Positions 45,749-54,673 of a stretch of DNA of 64,000 bases are shown here, in pieces. The stretch is taken from the NCBI GenBank assembly GCA_016713585.1, contig JADJOV010000001.1, forward strand, positions 186,001-250,000, read 5' to 3'. Below the pieces are notes generated by a model that made no database searches, was not told where the DNA came from, and saw only the letters and a list, made by a program, of their open reading frames with translations. The position numbers and the translations under genes are program-made. How positions within the stretch are numbered: position 1 is the stretch's first letter; each line of letters starts with the position of its first letter. This DNA is from Bdellovibrionales bacterium. Its GTDB lineage: Bacteria; Bdellovibrionota; Bdellovibrionia; Bdellovibrionales; Bdellovibrionaceae.

Positions 45749-46231
45749 ATGGATAGCCAACTGTTTTATTTTTTAAATGCCCTTTTTGCCGGAGCTTTCC
45801 TGTTTTGGTTCCTGGCAGGCCGGAAAGGCTCGCCAAAGCCCACCTCCTTAAACCTCAAAGCTGGCACAGCAGCCCCGCCGGACGCAAAAAAGCCAACCCC
45901 TGTTCATAATTATCCGGTCAAGTACACACCAAGAGAGCGCGATGTGACTGGCACCGGTCCACGCTACGGTCCTGTGGGGGTCATGGGCGCGCCACCCAAG
46001 GTCACCTCCAAGGGTGTGCAAACAAAATCACAGCAATCTGCAGACCAACTCAAAAGAGCCCATTTTGTCTACAATAGCCACGACTGGAATGCCTACGAAA
46101 TTTTTGGTTTGAAACCAGGCGCCACTCTTCCAGAGGTGACTGAAAAATATCAGGCCATGATCAAGAAATCAGATCCCGGTAGTCTTGAGTTTTTGGAAAC
46201 CGCCTACAAAACCATTTTGAAATTGACTTAG
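45749..46231 (+). CDS. membrane-anchored J-domain-like protein
   Basis: 160 residues, divergent from mrp. An N-terminal helix (LFYFLNALFAGAFLFWFLAG), a Pro-rich linker (about 40-110) and a C-terminal J-like helix pair (NAYEIFGLKPGATLPEVTEK, then FLETAYKTIL). The HPD motif needed to stimulate DnaK is replaced by KSDPGS, so co-chaperone activity is doubtful. DnaJ-like minidomains at membrane anchors often serve as adaptors. Confidence 0.6.
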   Translation: MDSQLFYFLNALFAGAFLFWFLAGRKGSPKPTSLNLKAGTAAPPDAKKPTPVHNYPVKYTPRERDVTGTGPRYGPVGVMGAPPKVTSKGVQTKSQQSADQLKRAHFVYNSHDWNAYEIFGLKPGATLPEVTEKYQAMIKKSDPGSLEFLETAYKTILKLT

Positions 46232-46471
46232 AAATTTGCAAACCAGTGTCATGCAGGGTCCCCAATAATAGAATTCTCCGCCCATTTTTTTATAACGATT
46301 GAATGCCTTGAGCTCCGGCATCGCGAGAAAGTGCTGACAGCCAAAAGATTGGCCCCGGATTTTTTCAATTTTCGCGCGCTTGAGCCTGCGGATAGTGTTC
46401 AAGCACCGACGAACTCTTGCCAACACCCCGCAGGCTGAACAGAAAAAACGTCTTATTTTGAGGGTTAGCGA

Positions 46472-46616
46472 TTCTGTATACATTGCCATCAATTTTGCCT
46501 CATTTTTGATGGCAATATATACAGAATTCCGAAGGCTGTAACATATTGAAATTAATAATAATTATAGGTCTTTTTTTCTTCGCCTAAAAACTAAGCATAA
46601 TCTGTATACTGTGCCC
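46472..46616. promoter_or_regulatory. three TCTGTATAC-type sites, two forming a 21-bp palindrome
   Basis: TTCTGTATACATTGCCATCAA is at 46472-46492 and its inverse, with one mismatch, at 46506-46526, leaving a 13-base loop. A third related site, TCTGTATACTGTGCCC, is at 46601-46616, about 30 bases before the next gene. The shared core is TCTGTATA(C/T)-N2-TGCC. The rest of 46232-46644 contains a 107-codon reverse frame that I do not accept as a gene. Confidence 0.55.
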
Positions 46617-46644
46617 ACTTTAACAAAATTAACGAAAGGTTATT

Positions 46645-47088
46645 ATGAAAACAATCATCACAGTCCTGTTTCTAGTTTTTGCACAGCTCTCACTGGCTCA
46701 AGGTTCTTCGGAGAAAAAGGAAATTATTGATATCCCAGTTCAACATCCTGAAACTAAATATTTTTCAGGAGCTTATAATTACCAAGATTTCATGAAACTA
46801 ACTTGTGCGCTCCAATTAGAAGAAATTCTGGATATTGTGGAAAAATTTGGGTGGACCGCGGGAGCTCAAACCTCCATGTCCATCAATTTAGAGCAAAAAC
46901 GATATACACCAGAAGCACATGAGCTTATGGTTGAATCGGTAAAGGTGTTTGAAGCCCATCGTCGAATTATTTGGGACGAACGTAGTCACAAAGAGTTTCT
47001 TTTTGGGCTAAATTGTCATGCTCATAAAAACCCAGACCGCAATACAGTTAACCCTGCCGACCCCAAAAAACCAGCAATTATAGATTGA
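46645..47088 (+). CDS. small secreted protein of unknown function
   Basis: 147 residues, AACGAAAGG ribosome site, signal peptide MKTIITVLFLVFAQLSLAQG. The mature part is mostly helical (MKLTCALQLEEILDIVEKFG and EAHELMVESVKVFEAHRRII) with two cysteines. No family recognised. It is the first of three genes on this strand behind the TCTGTATAC sites. Confidence 0.65.
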   Translation: MKTIITVLFLVFAQLSLAQGSSEKKEIIDIPVQHPETKYFSGAYNYQDFMKLTCALQLEEILDIVEKFGWTAGAQTSMSINLEQKRYTPEAHELMVESVKVFEAHRRIIWDERSHKEFLFGLNCHAHKNPDRNTVNPADPKKPAIID

Positions 47089-47160
47089 GCCAACTAAAGT
47101 CCAGGCTCAAGAGCAATCATGTAGAGGGCTTTTGGGCTTGATGATAAACTGAGGACAGTC

Positions 47161-48255
47161 ATGAAATTTTTATTCGCGCCGCTATTACTATCGTTGAGCA
47201 TAATGACATCGTGCGCTCACCGATTCAGACCACCAACCCAAGAGCTTGTTAGTCGTCACACCGCGGGCAACGGATCTGAACGTGGTGGTGGTGATGCACT
47301 TTTCTGTGATGGCGGACTATTTGGGAAAAAATATTACTTAGCAGATACCTATGGGATTTTTAACTCGAACAAAAAGAACATTTTTAAAATGCTCGAAAAT
47401 AGTATCCCAGACGAACATAAACGTGACTTTATCTTTGAACTACTTTCTCTGGGGGTTGGCAAGGAGCGCGAATTTTTTTTCAAGCGGGTTCGTGGCATAG
47501 CAGAACAATTCAAAATTATTGAGCAAGATGAAATTGAAGACATCGATGATGATCAAATCATTTTGCCGAAAGATTGTTCTAAGAAAGAACAGTTGGCCGT
47601 TCATGAAATAGGATCATTCCAAATTAGAGTTAAAAAATCGATCTATCAACAGCTTACGGCAACGGAAAAGGAGTTTTTGTTAGCTCATGAAGTCTTTATC
47701 TATGCCTACTACACATGGGGATACAATTTATTTGATCCAAATATGAAGCCCGCTGAACCATCCGAGAAACAAGTATTTGATACGTCCAACATCCGAGATT
47801 TTTTGGCTAGACTTGTGGATGGTCCTCAGTTTACCAACTGGATGAAGTTATTCAGCAGTTTTCATAGCATGCCTGGACTAAGACTTCACGAGCTATTGAT
47901 CAAAGTTAAATTTACTGATCTTGAAAAAGTACAGGATACCAAATCTTTCTGTACAGAAAGTCGAGCGGCGCTATTAAATTTCGCCTCCGTCATAAAGTTT
48001 CAGATCATCACGGCTAAAGAAATTTGGATGGTGCATGACAGAGAAGTTAAGAATTTTAGCGATGGCTGGTCCCAAACCTATGCCGCCATACTTAATAACG
48101 AGAAAGATCAAAATTTGGGTGTCATCGAGTTCACGTGCCACACACCCTATTTCGATACAAGATCGCGGGGTTTCGGCACGAACCGAATTACCCTTTTGGA
48201 TCGTGAGAAGCTTCCTGTTGAAATAGGTCGCTGCTACCTAAATTTGTTGCTGTGA
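47161..48255 (+). CDS. lipoprotein of unknown function with GGGDxxxC motif
   Basis: 364 residues. Lipoprotein signal LLLSLSIMTSCAHR. The mature N-terminus NGSERGGGDALFCDGG resembles a motif (GNGGDxxxC) common in secreted paralogue families of Bdellovibrio-type bacteria. A later segment, TATEKEFLLAHEVFIYAYY, resembles the helix carrying HExxH in related proteins but here reads AHEVFIY. The function is unknown. It overlaps the next gene by four bases. Confidence 0.65.
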   Translation: MKFLFAPLLLSLSIMTSCAHRFRPPTQELVSRHTAGNGSERGGGDALFCDGGLFGKKYYLADTYGIFNSNKKNIFKMLENSIPDEHKRDFIFELLSLGVGKEREFFFKRVRGIAEQFKIIEQDEIEDIDDDQIILPKDCSKKEQLAVHEIGSFQIRVKKSIYQQLTATEKEFLLAHEVFIYAYYTWGYNLFDPNMKPAEPSEKQVFDTSNIRDFLARLVDGPQFTNWMKLFSSFHSMPGLRLHELLIKVKFTDLEKVQDTKSFCTESRAALLNFASVIKFQIITAKEIWMVHDREVKNFSDGWSQTYAAILNNEKDQNLGVIEFTCHTPYFDTRSRGFGTNRITLLDREKLPVEIGRCYLNLLL

Positions 48256-49688
48256 TGAAAGACTATAAGTCGGTTCAAGACAAAATTGAAATGCTCGTTC
48301 TTAAGAAGAAAAATCTTAAGCCCGCAAGTATTGCAGTTCAGAATTTTTATAAACATTTCAGTCATCGCACTGATGCCTTATTTCTATGTTGTAACTGGTA
48401 CCGCAGGCTAGGCTTTTACTCAAAGGCGCTAAAATTATTAAAAATAAACTCTCAGAATCTGACCATCACCCTTTCGACAGCCTCGCGGGAGGGACGAAAA
48501 ATACTGTGGTTTTCAAGGTTAACGAATCTGCTGGGTGGTTCGACTATTGCGCAAAAGCTCATTCAAAATATTTCACCAGTTGGAATTGAAGATCATCGCA
48601 TATTTGGCTTGATTCACTTAACTAATTTTTGCTTTCACCAAGCTCACAGTAGTTTTGTTAAAACCACATCTTCAATGAAAACCTATGCCAATCGTTTAGA
48701 TTTTTTGAATTTGTCCGATAGCCTTGTGGGTTTAAAGCAGTTTGACGAAGCCATAAAAATAAATATGGATTTACTTAAACACTCCGAAAGTGAGTACGAA
48801 ACCGCATTGATTCACCAAGCCACAGGTGAAATATACGCTCGACAAAAGGATTGGGAAAAGGCTGGTGCGCACCTACAGAAGGCTGAGAGGTACTTTAAAA
48901 CAAAGCCTCTTAATGTCGACCAAGCTTTCCTGAATAAGTGGCTCAGTGTTCATAGTTTTCACACGGGTCAGACTGATAAAGCAAAATTTTTTTTAGAAAA
49001 ATCAACAAATGCTCTAGTTAAACTGATGATTCGAGACGAATCCCTTATACTGAACTTAGATTTATATGATGAGTTCGGACTGTTTGATCAGGAAAAAACT
49101 GCGAAATTACATTTGATAAAATCATTTTTTGGGAAAGAAGATTTCATTGAGAATAGTGACGTCTCAATTGGGTCAGACAAGGCGTCAATAAAGGTTAATT
49201 GGAGATCAAAAGAGGTCGCCATCAAATCAAAAGGTGGCTTTCAATACCGTTTTGAAATGAATAAAGAAATACAGTTTTTACTTCTTTTAAAGATCTTTGA
49301 GGATTGGGGTATTAATTGCTATTCCGTTTATGATAAGCTTTATCAAGACGACCCGTTCGGCATCGTTCATGCGAAAGATCGAATCAGGTCCCTCATTCAA
49401 CGTCTGGCGAAGGTGTACGGCGTTAAAGTAATAATCAAGGGTGATCGTCTCACGTTAAGCAAGGCCTCCGCGACTAAAATTCAAATTAGTAATTTAGATT
49501 CTTTTCCGCGTTACCGTTTTCTAGAGGAAGCCTCTTCTTTTCAAACTAAGAATGTGATGCAATTTTATCTGATCTCTAAGACTCTGGCCCAGCAACTGAT
49601 TCAACGTTGGTTGCAGGAAGGCCTTATTTTAAAAAAGGACGATTTGTACGTCAAAATAGAAATTAATTTATCCTCAATAAGTGATTGA
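48252..49688 (+). CDS. TPR-repeat protein with C-terminal winged-helix domain
   Basis: 478 residues without signal peptide. TPR-like helical repeats fill about 40-265 (FDEAIKINMDLLKHSESEYE, ALIHQATGEIYARQKDWEKA). From about 330 the protein resembles an OmpR-type winged helix (FRFEMNKEIQF-like start, DRIRSLIQRLAKVYGVKV, IIKGDRLTLSK). The order is reversed compared with SARP regulators, where DNA-binding comes first. It may regulate, or respond to, the two secreted proteins encoded upstream. Start overlaps the lipoprotein stop. Confidence 0.6.
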   Translation: MMKDYKSVQDKIEMLVLKKKNLKPASIAVQNFYKHFSHRTDALFLCCNWYRRLGFYSKALKLLKINSQNLTITLSTASREGRKILWFSRLTNLLGGSTIAQKLIQNISPVGIEDHRIFGLIHLTNFCFHQAHSSFVKTTSSMKTYANRLDFLNLSDSLVGLKQFDEAIKINMDLLKHSESEYETALIHQATGEIYARQKDWEKAGAHLQKAERYFKTKPLNVDQAFLNKWLSVHSFHTGQTDKAKFFLEKSTNALVKLMIRDESLILNLDLYDEFGLFDQEKTAKLHLIKSFFGKEDFIENSDVSIGSDKASIKVNWRSKEVAIKSKGGFQYRFEMNKEIQFLLLLKIFEDWGINCYSVYDKLYQDDPFGIVHAKDRIRSLIQRLAKVYGVKVIIKGDRLTLSKASATKIQISNLDSFPRYRFLEEASSFQTKNVMQFYLISKTLAQQLIQRWLQEGLILKKDDLYVKIEINLSSISD

Positions 49689-49755
49689 GCTTCACGGGTC
49701 TTCACACAAAAAAACCGTTTTACTTCGAGGGGTTAACGCGGGAATCAGTGAAAGA

Positions 49756-49831
<76 letters not shown>

Positions 49832-49887
49832 ACATCACGAAAAATGCAGATTCTAGTTACCTGGCAGGGTCCCCTACTGTCAACAGT

Positions 49888-51066
49888 TCACTTCACGTGC
49901 TCGAAAGCTGATTTAAGATCACGCAGAAGATCATCAATATTTTCGACACCAACAGAGAGGCGAATCAAGGAATCATCAATTCCAAGGGCCTTTCGATTTT
50001 CCGCAGGGACGCTAGCGTGCGTCATGATTGCGGGATGTTCCACTAAGGATTCCACACCGCCAAGGCTTTCTGCTAGGGAAAAAACATCAAGATTTTCCAG
50101 GAAGCTGCGAGCTCCGGTGAGTCCACCCCGAATATAAAACGTAATCATTCCACCCATGCCGAGCATCTGCTCTTTTGCTAGAGCATGTTGTGGGTGGGAG
50201 GTTAATCCAGGGTAAACGACTCGTTCAACTTTTGAATTGGTGCTTAAAAACTCAGCCACGATTTGTGCATTCTCTGCGTGAGCCTTCATTCGAAGAGGAA
50301 GTGTCTTTAAACTTCGTAAGCCCATAAAAGCATCAAAGGGACTCTGAATTCCGCCCATTGTGTTGCTCAGAAAGGCCATCTTTTCAGCCAAATCATCTCT
50401 ATCGGTCACAACTACGCCACTGACCAAATCACTGTGGCCACCAATATATTTCGTCGCAGAGTGGACGACCATGTCGGCCCCAAGACTGATGGGTCGTTGA
50501 AAGTAGGGACTCATAAAGGTATTGTCGACAACGGAAATGATCCCACGACTTTTGGCGACTGCAGAAATCTTTCTGATATCAACGAGCTTGAGAGTTGGAT
50601 TGGTGGGCGTTTCAAGCCAGACAAGTTTGGTGTTAGCTTTGATTGCCGGCGCAAAGTTTTCAGCTTTTGACAAATCCACATAACTAAATTCAATTCCATG
50701 GTGCCTGAGGACCTTGTCGAAAAGGCGGAAAGTCCCTCCGTACATATCATCTGCTGCAACTACATGATCGCCAGCCTTGAGCATATGTAGAACTGTCGTT
50801 GTGGCTGCACAACCAGAGGCAAAGGCAAAACCAAAACGTGCTCCTTCCAGATTTGCAATACAGTTTTCAAATGCTTTTCGAGTGGGATTATGAGTTCGGC
50901 TGTACTCCCAACCCTGATGTACACCTGGGGAAGACTGCACATAGGTAGAAGTTAAATACACCGGAGTCATAATTGCACCAGTTGAGGGATCTGGAGCTTG
51001 TCCTGCGTGAATCGCCCGAGTTTCAAAACCGAGTTTTCCAATCAGATCAGAGTTTTTGGTTTTCAT
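49888..51066 (-). CDS. cystathionine gamma-lyase / gamma-synthase family PLP enzyme
   Basis: 392 residues, full length. PLP lysine in HSATKYIGGHSD, Asp in VVDNTFMSPYFQRP, and the N-terminal RAIHAGQAPDPSTGAI. The family includes cystathionine gamma-lyase, gamma-synthase and methionine gamma-lyase, which sequence alone does not separate cleanly. The neighbour upstream is a cystathionine beta-synthase-like gene 19 bases away, so gamma-lyase in reverse transsulfuration (cystathionine to cysteine) is most likely. Confidence 0.92.
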   Translation of the reverse strand: MKTKNSDLIGKLGFETRAIHAGQAPDPSTGAIMTPVYLTSTYVQSSPGVHQGWEYSRTHNPTRKAFENCIANLEGARFGFAFASGCAATTTVLHMLKAGDHVVAADDMYGGTFRLFDKVLRHHGIEFSYVDLSKAENFAPAIKANTKLVWLETPTNPTLKLVDIRKISAVAKSRGIISVVDNTFMSPYFQRPISLGADMVVHSATKYIGGHSDLVSGVVVTDRDDLAEKMAFLSNTMGGIQSPFDAFMGLRSLKTLPLRMKAHAENAQIVAEFLSTNSKVERVVYPGLTSHPQHALAKEQMLGMGGMITFYIRGGLTGARSFLENLDVFSLAESLGGVESLVEHPAIMTHASVPAENRKALGIDDSLIRLSVGVENIDDLLRDLKSAFEHVK

Positions 51067-51085
51067 ATTTTACCTTTCAGTTTTT

Positions 51086-52144
51086 CTAACTGTCGAAGTG
51101 ATAGCCCATTTTACGATAGTAGCTTTCTGAATCCACAATTTCAGCAAATGCAGACATTTTTAGGGACCCGGTCAGTCCATTTTCACCTAACCATTTATCA
51201 TTGAAGGCCTTGCTCAGGTAAGCGCGACCATGATCTGGGAAAATAACTAAAATCTTCGAAGGTTTAGTCAACTTTTTTGAAAATTGAATTGCGCCAACCA
51301 AAGCCATGGCGCTTGAGGGGCCCACACACAGTCCTTCTTCTGCGATCAATCTTCTGGTCATATCAAACGAATCTTGATCAGTGACTCTTTCGAAATCCGT
51401 CGTCACATTGAGATGGACATTTTCTGGTAGCATATCTTCCCCAACGCCTTCGACTTTGTAGGGCTTTGGAGGATCAATGATCTTCTTGTGATAAAACAAA
51501 TCATACAAAATACTTCCGACAGGGTCTGCACAGACAATTCGCATGTCCTTGTTTTTCTCGCGTAAATATCGTCCAACTCCGGAAACAGTTCCGCCGGTTC
51601 CTGCGCCCCCCACAAAGGCATCTAACTTTCCGTCCATTTGTTCCCAAATTTCTGGACCAGTTGTCTTATAATGCTGATTGGGGTTGTCGGGATTATGATA
51701 CTGATTCACATAAAATGAATTCTTGGTCTTTTGTGCAATTTTTCGTGAGACCGATAAATAACTGCGAGGATCCTCTGGCTCAACACCTGTTGGAGTTATC
51801 ACCACTTTGGCGCCAAAAGCTTTTAAAATATCTCTCTTTTCTTGAGAAATTTTATCCGGCATCACGAAAATACACTGGTAGCCTTTGGTTGCGGCGACGA
51901 GAGCCAGACCCAAGCCTGTATTTCCGGAAGTGGCTTCAACGATTGTTCCCCCAGATTTGAGTTCTCCGCGGGCTTCGGCGCCTTCGATGAGCGCAACTGC
52001 AATTCGATCTTTAACGCTTTGGCCCGGATTGAAACACTCGAGCTTGGCGAAAAATTCGTGCTCGGTTGGTTTTGTGACCCAATTAAGACGAACTATTGGT
52101 GTATTCCCGATCATTTCAAGAACTGAATTATAAACTTTCTGCAT
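51086..52144 (-). CDS. cystathionine beta-synthase / cysteine synthase family PLP enzyme
   Basis: 352 residues. PLP lysine in NPGQSVKDRIAVALI, phosphate and substrate loops EATSGNTGLGLALV and GGAGTGGTVSGVGRYL. The C-terminal part (LIAEEGLCVGPSSAMAL, IFPDHGRAYLSKAFND, YRKMGYHFD-type ending) is like bacterial cystathionine beta-synthase, lacking the regulatory CBS domains. It would condense serine and homocysteine to cystathionine for the lyase encoded next. It overlaps the small gene upstream by 17 bases. Confidence 0.92.
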   Translation of the reverse strand: MQKVYNSVLEMIGNTPIVRLNWVTKPTEHEFFAKLECFNPGQSVKDRIAVALIEGAEARGELKSGGTIVEATSGNTGLGLALVAATKGYQCIFVMPDKISQEKRDILKAFGAKVVITPTGVEPEDPRSYLSVSRKIAQKTKNSFYVNQYHNPDNPNQHYKTTGPEIWEQMDGKLDAFVGGAGTGGTVSGVGRYLREKNKDMRIVCADPVGSILYDLFYHKKIIDPPKPYKVEGVGEDMLPENVHLNVTTDFERVTDQDSFDMTRRLIAEEGLCVGPSSAMALVGAIQFSKKLTKPSKILVIFPDHGRAYLSKAFNDKWLGENGLTGSLKMSAFAEIVDSESYYRKMGYHFDS

Positions 52145-52382
52145 CTTTTATTTTTAGTTCGGGGGCTCTAGAGCTTGCGTTCAGATAGATTTTTGATCCG
52201 TTTTTCAAGAGCTCTTCAATTTGAGCAACCTGGTTCTTAGTATAAAGAATTCCCAATTTGGCGCAGAGTGTTTTTATTTTTCTCGCATCAGGCTTAATCC
52301 TCAATAACTCGTCAACTAAGGCCTCAAATAGAAAGCAATCACTTCCGGAGTCGCTATCAGAATTAGATCGTGATATTCCCAA
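52128..52382 (-). CDS. small cytosolic protein of unknown function
   Basis: 84 residues from TTG 52382, with GGAGG six bases upstream. A Ser/Asp-rich start (SRSNSDSDSGSD) is followed by helices (ALVDELLRIKPDARKIKTL and KNQVAQIEELLKNG). No family recognised. It links the Tad-type genes to the cystathionine genes in one run of same-strand genes, overlapping the beta-synthase by 17 bases. Frame quality is supported mainly by the ribosome site. Confidence 0.5.
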   Translation of the reverse strand: MGISRSNSDSDSGSDCFLFEALVDELLRIKPDARKIKTLCAKLGILYTKNQVAQIEELLKNGSKIYLNASSRAPELKIKDAESL

Positions 52383-52419
52383 ACTAACCCTCCCTTGAAA
52401 GCCACCATATCCTGCCTAT

Positions 52420-52860
52420 TTAGAACTGTCCACCGACCTGAACCAAAAATTGATTCAAAAGTGGCCCAAAAAGCAGAATCAAATAGGCCGGGAACAGAAA
52501 AAACAGGAGGGGAACCAAGAGCAGAAACGGAAGACGTGCCAAAAACCGAGCTTGCTCCTCCTGACAGGCAAGAATGGTCTCTCCTTCTAGGGTGATAAGT
52601 TGCTGGTAAATGGATTCTCCGCGAATTCCCCGTTCTAACAACTGAAGTAAGCAACGACGATGGGTCGATCTCAAAATCGTCAGAATCTTGTCGGTCTTTT
52701 GCCCCTGCTCAATTAAATTGAGCCATCGGATGACCTGTTTTGAGAATTCATTTTGGTTCTTACGAATAAAATTCAAAACGCCTTGCTTGGCGGTGAGTCC
52801 TTTTTCGATCGCGCGCTTAACCTCGCTGCTCAGTTCAAGGGGTGGGGCTAGACCTTCCAT
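52420..52860 (-). CDS. TadC-like type II/IV secretion membrane protein
   Basis: 146 residues from ATG 52860, which overlaps the stop of the upstream gene. It has the T2SSF domain: QVIRWLNLIEQGQKTDKIL, CLLQLLERGIRGESIYQQLI, and a closing membrane hairpin (ARLPFLLLVPLLFFLFPAYL). It would be one half of the inner-membrane platform of a Tad/Flp pilus. As read, a frameshift in the gene before fuses both into one 396-codon frame, which I consider artificial. No other tad genes are within the window. Confidence 0.75.
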   Translation of the reverse strand: MEGLAPPLELSSEVKRAIEKGLTAKQGVLNFIRKNQNEFSKQVIRWLNLIEQGQKTDKILTILRSTHRRCLLQLLERGIRGESIYQQLITLEGETILACQEEQARFLARLPFLLLVPLLFFLFPAYLILLFGPLLNQFLVQVGGQF

Positions 52861-53592
52861 TTTCGTTTTCCTCCAAGGACGTTCATTAATATGAGTCCAC
52901 TCACAAACAGAGCCAAAGATAGCAATATAATCTTTTTGTTCTCTCCAAATCCAAAGCGATTGATGACAAAAGTTGAAAGTGCCAGATAAAGGATCATCAG
53001 GATCGCCATTTGGGCCCTGACGGACTCTTTGATTTTGCGATTCCTTTCTGCGAAACTCTTGCTCCTGGCGGAGCTGGCGTCGAAAGAATTTCAATTGTTC
53101 AAGTGATTTTGAGGTAGATTTATCAGTATCTCGAAACTCTAATACGATTCGCTCAATCGATTTTTCTTTCGAAATTTTGGAGCTCTCGGGAAAAACTATC
53201 TGATTGAGGATATCCTGGAGCTGGACTTTGATAAATCCTGATTCATTTTGAATCACCGCCTTAAAAGCGGAGCGAAAATTCAATCCAGAGTGCATCCCAA
53301 GAATAATTTGATCGAGGATATCGATAAAACTATCTCGGAAGATACGGGTCGAAAAGAAAACAAAGAGCGCGGGTGTCCAAAATATTGACGCTAAGATCAG
53401 AAACTGGAAAACCCACAAGAAATGCGGTTCCTCGAGGAAGAAAATGGTCCCAAGAATGATTGCAGACGAAAAAATTATCTGAAGAAGAAGTCTCTTTGTT
53501 CGAATTTGTCCAAGTTGAAGAGACATCCGATGGATTTGCCGAGATCCGATGAACGATCCGATAACCGAAATCAAAATTGAAAGCATTTTCAT
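52848..53592 (-). CDS. TadB-like type II/IV secretion membrane protein (frameshifted in this sequence)
   Basis: About 248 residues. N-terminal helices (LSILISVIGSFIGSRQ, LLLQIIFSSAIILGTIFF), then the T2SSF domain with FIDILDQIILGMHSGLNFRS and SLEQLKFFRRQLRQEQEFRR. After RRK the native sequence continues in the next frame (IKESVRAQMAILMILYLALS, NRFGFGENKKIILLSLALFV) to a TAG at 52848; the shift lies near 53042-53048. The TadB/TadC pair forms the base of an adhesion pilus. Starts at 53610, 53592 and 53586 are possible; 53592 has AGGTGGG upstream. Confidence 0.78.
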
Positions 53593-53727
53593 TACCCACC
53601 TTTTGAACATCTACTAATCATTTTTCGTGCAAGCGATTTTTTTGCTTGACGAGAGTCGTCGTTTTAATAACACTGAATATAAGAAGACAAAGTGAGTTCA
53701 ACAACAAATGCATCCTAGGAGGAGCAC

Positions 53728-53802
53728 ATGGCAAAGAAAAAAGCGGCAAAAAAGAAAGTAGCTAAGAAAACTACAAAGAAAAAAGCTACTAAAAAGAAGT
53801 AG
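53728..53802 (+). CDS. 24-residue lysine-rich histone H1-like peptide
   Basis: CTAGGAGGAGCAC precedes ATG 53728. The frame encodes MAKKKAAKKKVAKKTTKKKA plus TKKK and stops. It is more than half lysine, the rest mainly alanine and threonine, like the tails of histone H1 or chlamydial Hc proteins, so DNA or RNA binding is likely. It has its own terminator 28 bases after the stop, which supports a genuine independent gene. It is far too short to fold alone. Confidence 0.75.
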   Translation: MAKKKAAKKKVAKKTTKKKATKKK

Positions 53803-53829
53803 TTTTCCGAGCTGAAAAAGCTCAAAAAA

Positions 53830-53856
53830 CCCCGAGGAAACTCGGGGTTTTTTTTT
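53830..53856 (+). terminator. strong rho-independent terminator after the lysine-rich peptide gene
   Basis: CCCCGAG-GAAA-CTCGGGG stem-loop with a GNRA tetraloop followed by nine T residues. The preceding A run makes it usable on the reverse strand too. Confidence 0.95.
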
Positions 53857-54003
53857 GCTCTGAGATGTTCTGGTAGGCGCGTCTATTGTGGGTTAGAGAG
53901 AATTCACGAACAGAAAATTCCTAACGAAATCTCGTCAAGAAATCTCACAAAAAAGTAACTCGAAAAAAATTGAAAATATCCTTGGTCTGACACCAAAGTA
54001 TGT

Positions 54004-54645
54004 CTAGAAAAAATAAACCGAGCCCAATGCTCCGTTTGGAAGAATGAGCCCATTTTCAGCCGCAAACATCAAATCAAACTGCAGAAAAAAGCTCAACCCC
54101 GTCGTTTCGCCCTGAAGTTGAGCATATTGGAGCCCTAGACTTCCGACTATAAAATCTACTCCGAATTTTCCGTTCTCTTTTTGGGAATTGTCCAAGACTT
54201 GACTCAAAATGGTCGACTTTGCAGGTTCGCCGGATTTGCTGCTACTGAACCACCGTGAATATCCTAATTGGGTATAGGGACTCAGGTAATTTCCCTCGAG
54301 ACTTCGCTTCCAAGCCAAAAGAAAGCTGTTGTACCCAGAACCACCGCCAATGCCGGCCACCACAGCATTATCTTTTTGTAGATTGAGTTCGGTTAAAAGA
54401 CCGACGACTCCGAGAGGGCCACCAATAGAGCCACCAACGGCCATCTTTCGGCGCTGTCTCAGATCATAGTTGTTTTGAAAAATAGATTCCTGAATCTGAG
54501 CTGCTGGTTCGATTCGTTCGCGAATCGTTAGAGGAAATTCGGGAGAGGTAGAGGCAGCGGCAGAAATACTGAAGAGTGAAAAAGAAGCTAGCAAAAAGCG
54601 TCGTGGTGTGAAGCTGAACGGATTTGGGCTCAAGTATTTGTTCAA
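54004..54645 (-). CDS. outer-membrane protein encoded with the Mla/MCE transporter
   Basis: 213 residues from TTG 54645, with GGGAGG five bases before it; the frame is open 19 codons further but without ribosome site. Signal peptide RRFLLASFSLFSISAAAS, then repeated glycine-rich amphipathic strands (GGSIGGPLGVVGLLTELNLQ, NYLSPYTQLGYSRWFSSSKS) and a C-terminal ALGSVYFF with final phenylalanine. It follows the mlaD-like gene by 28 bases, so it may be the outer-membrane partner of that lipid transporter. Confidence 0.7.
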   Translation of the reverse strand: MNKYLSPNPFSFTPRRFLLASFSLFSISAAASTSPEFPLTIRERIEPAAQIQESIFQNNYDLRQRRKMAVGGSIGGPLGVVGLLTELNLQKDNAVVAGIGGGSGYNSFLLAWKRSLEGNYLSPYTQLGYSRWFSSSKSGEPAKSTILSQVLDNSQKENGKFGVDFIVGSLGLQYAQLQGETTGLSFFLQFDLMFAAENGLILPNGALGSVYFF

Positions 54646-54673
54646 AGCGGCCTCCCAGCAAATTGACGGGCAG

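Noticed and set aside
46169..46492. 107-codon reverse frame with several cysteines
   Set aside because: It overlaps the J-domain-like gene and one arm of the palindrome and has no ribosome site or known family, so I treat it as chance.
46472..46526. Reading the 21-bp palindrome as a terminator
   Set aside because: There is no T tract after either arm and a third related half-site lies downstream, which fits an operator better.
52420..53610. A single 396-residue fused Tad protein
   Set aside because: The middle of the frame is non-native sequence; the next frame gives normal membrane-protein sequence ending at 52848, and a second gene starts at 52860.
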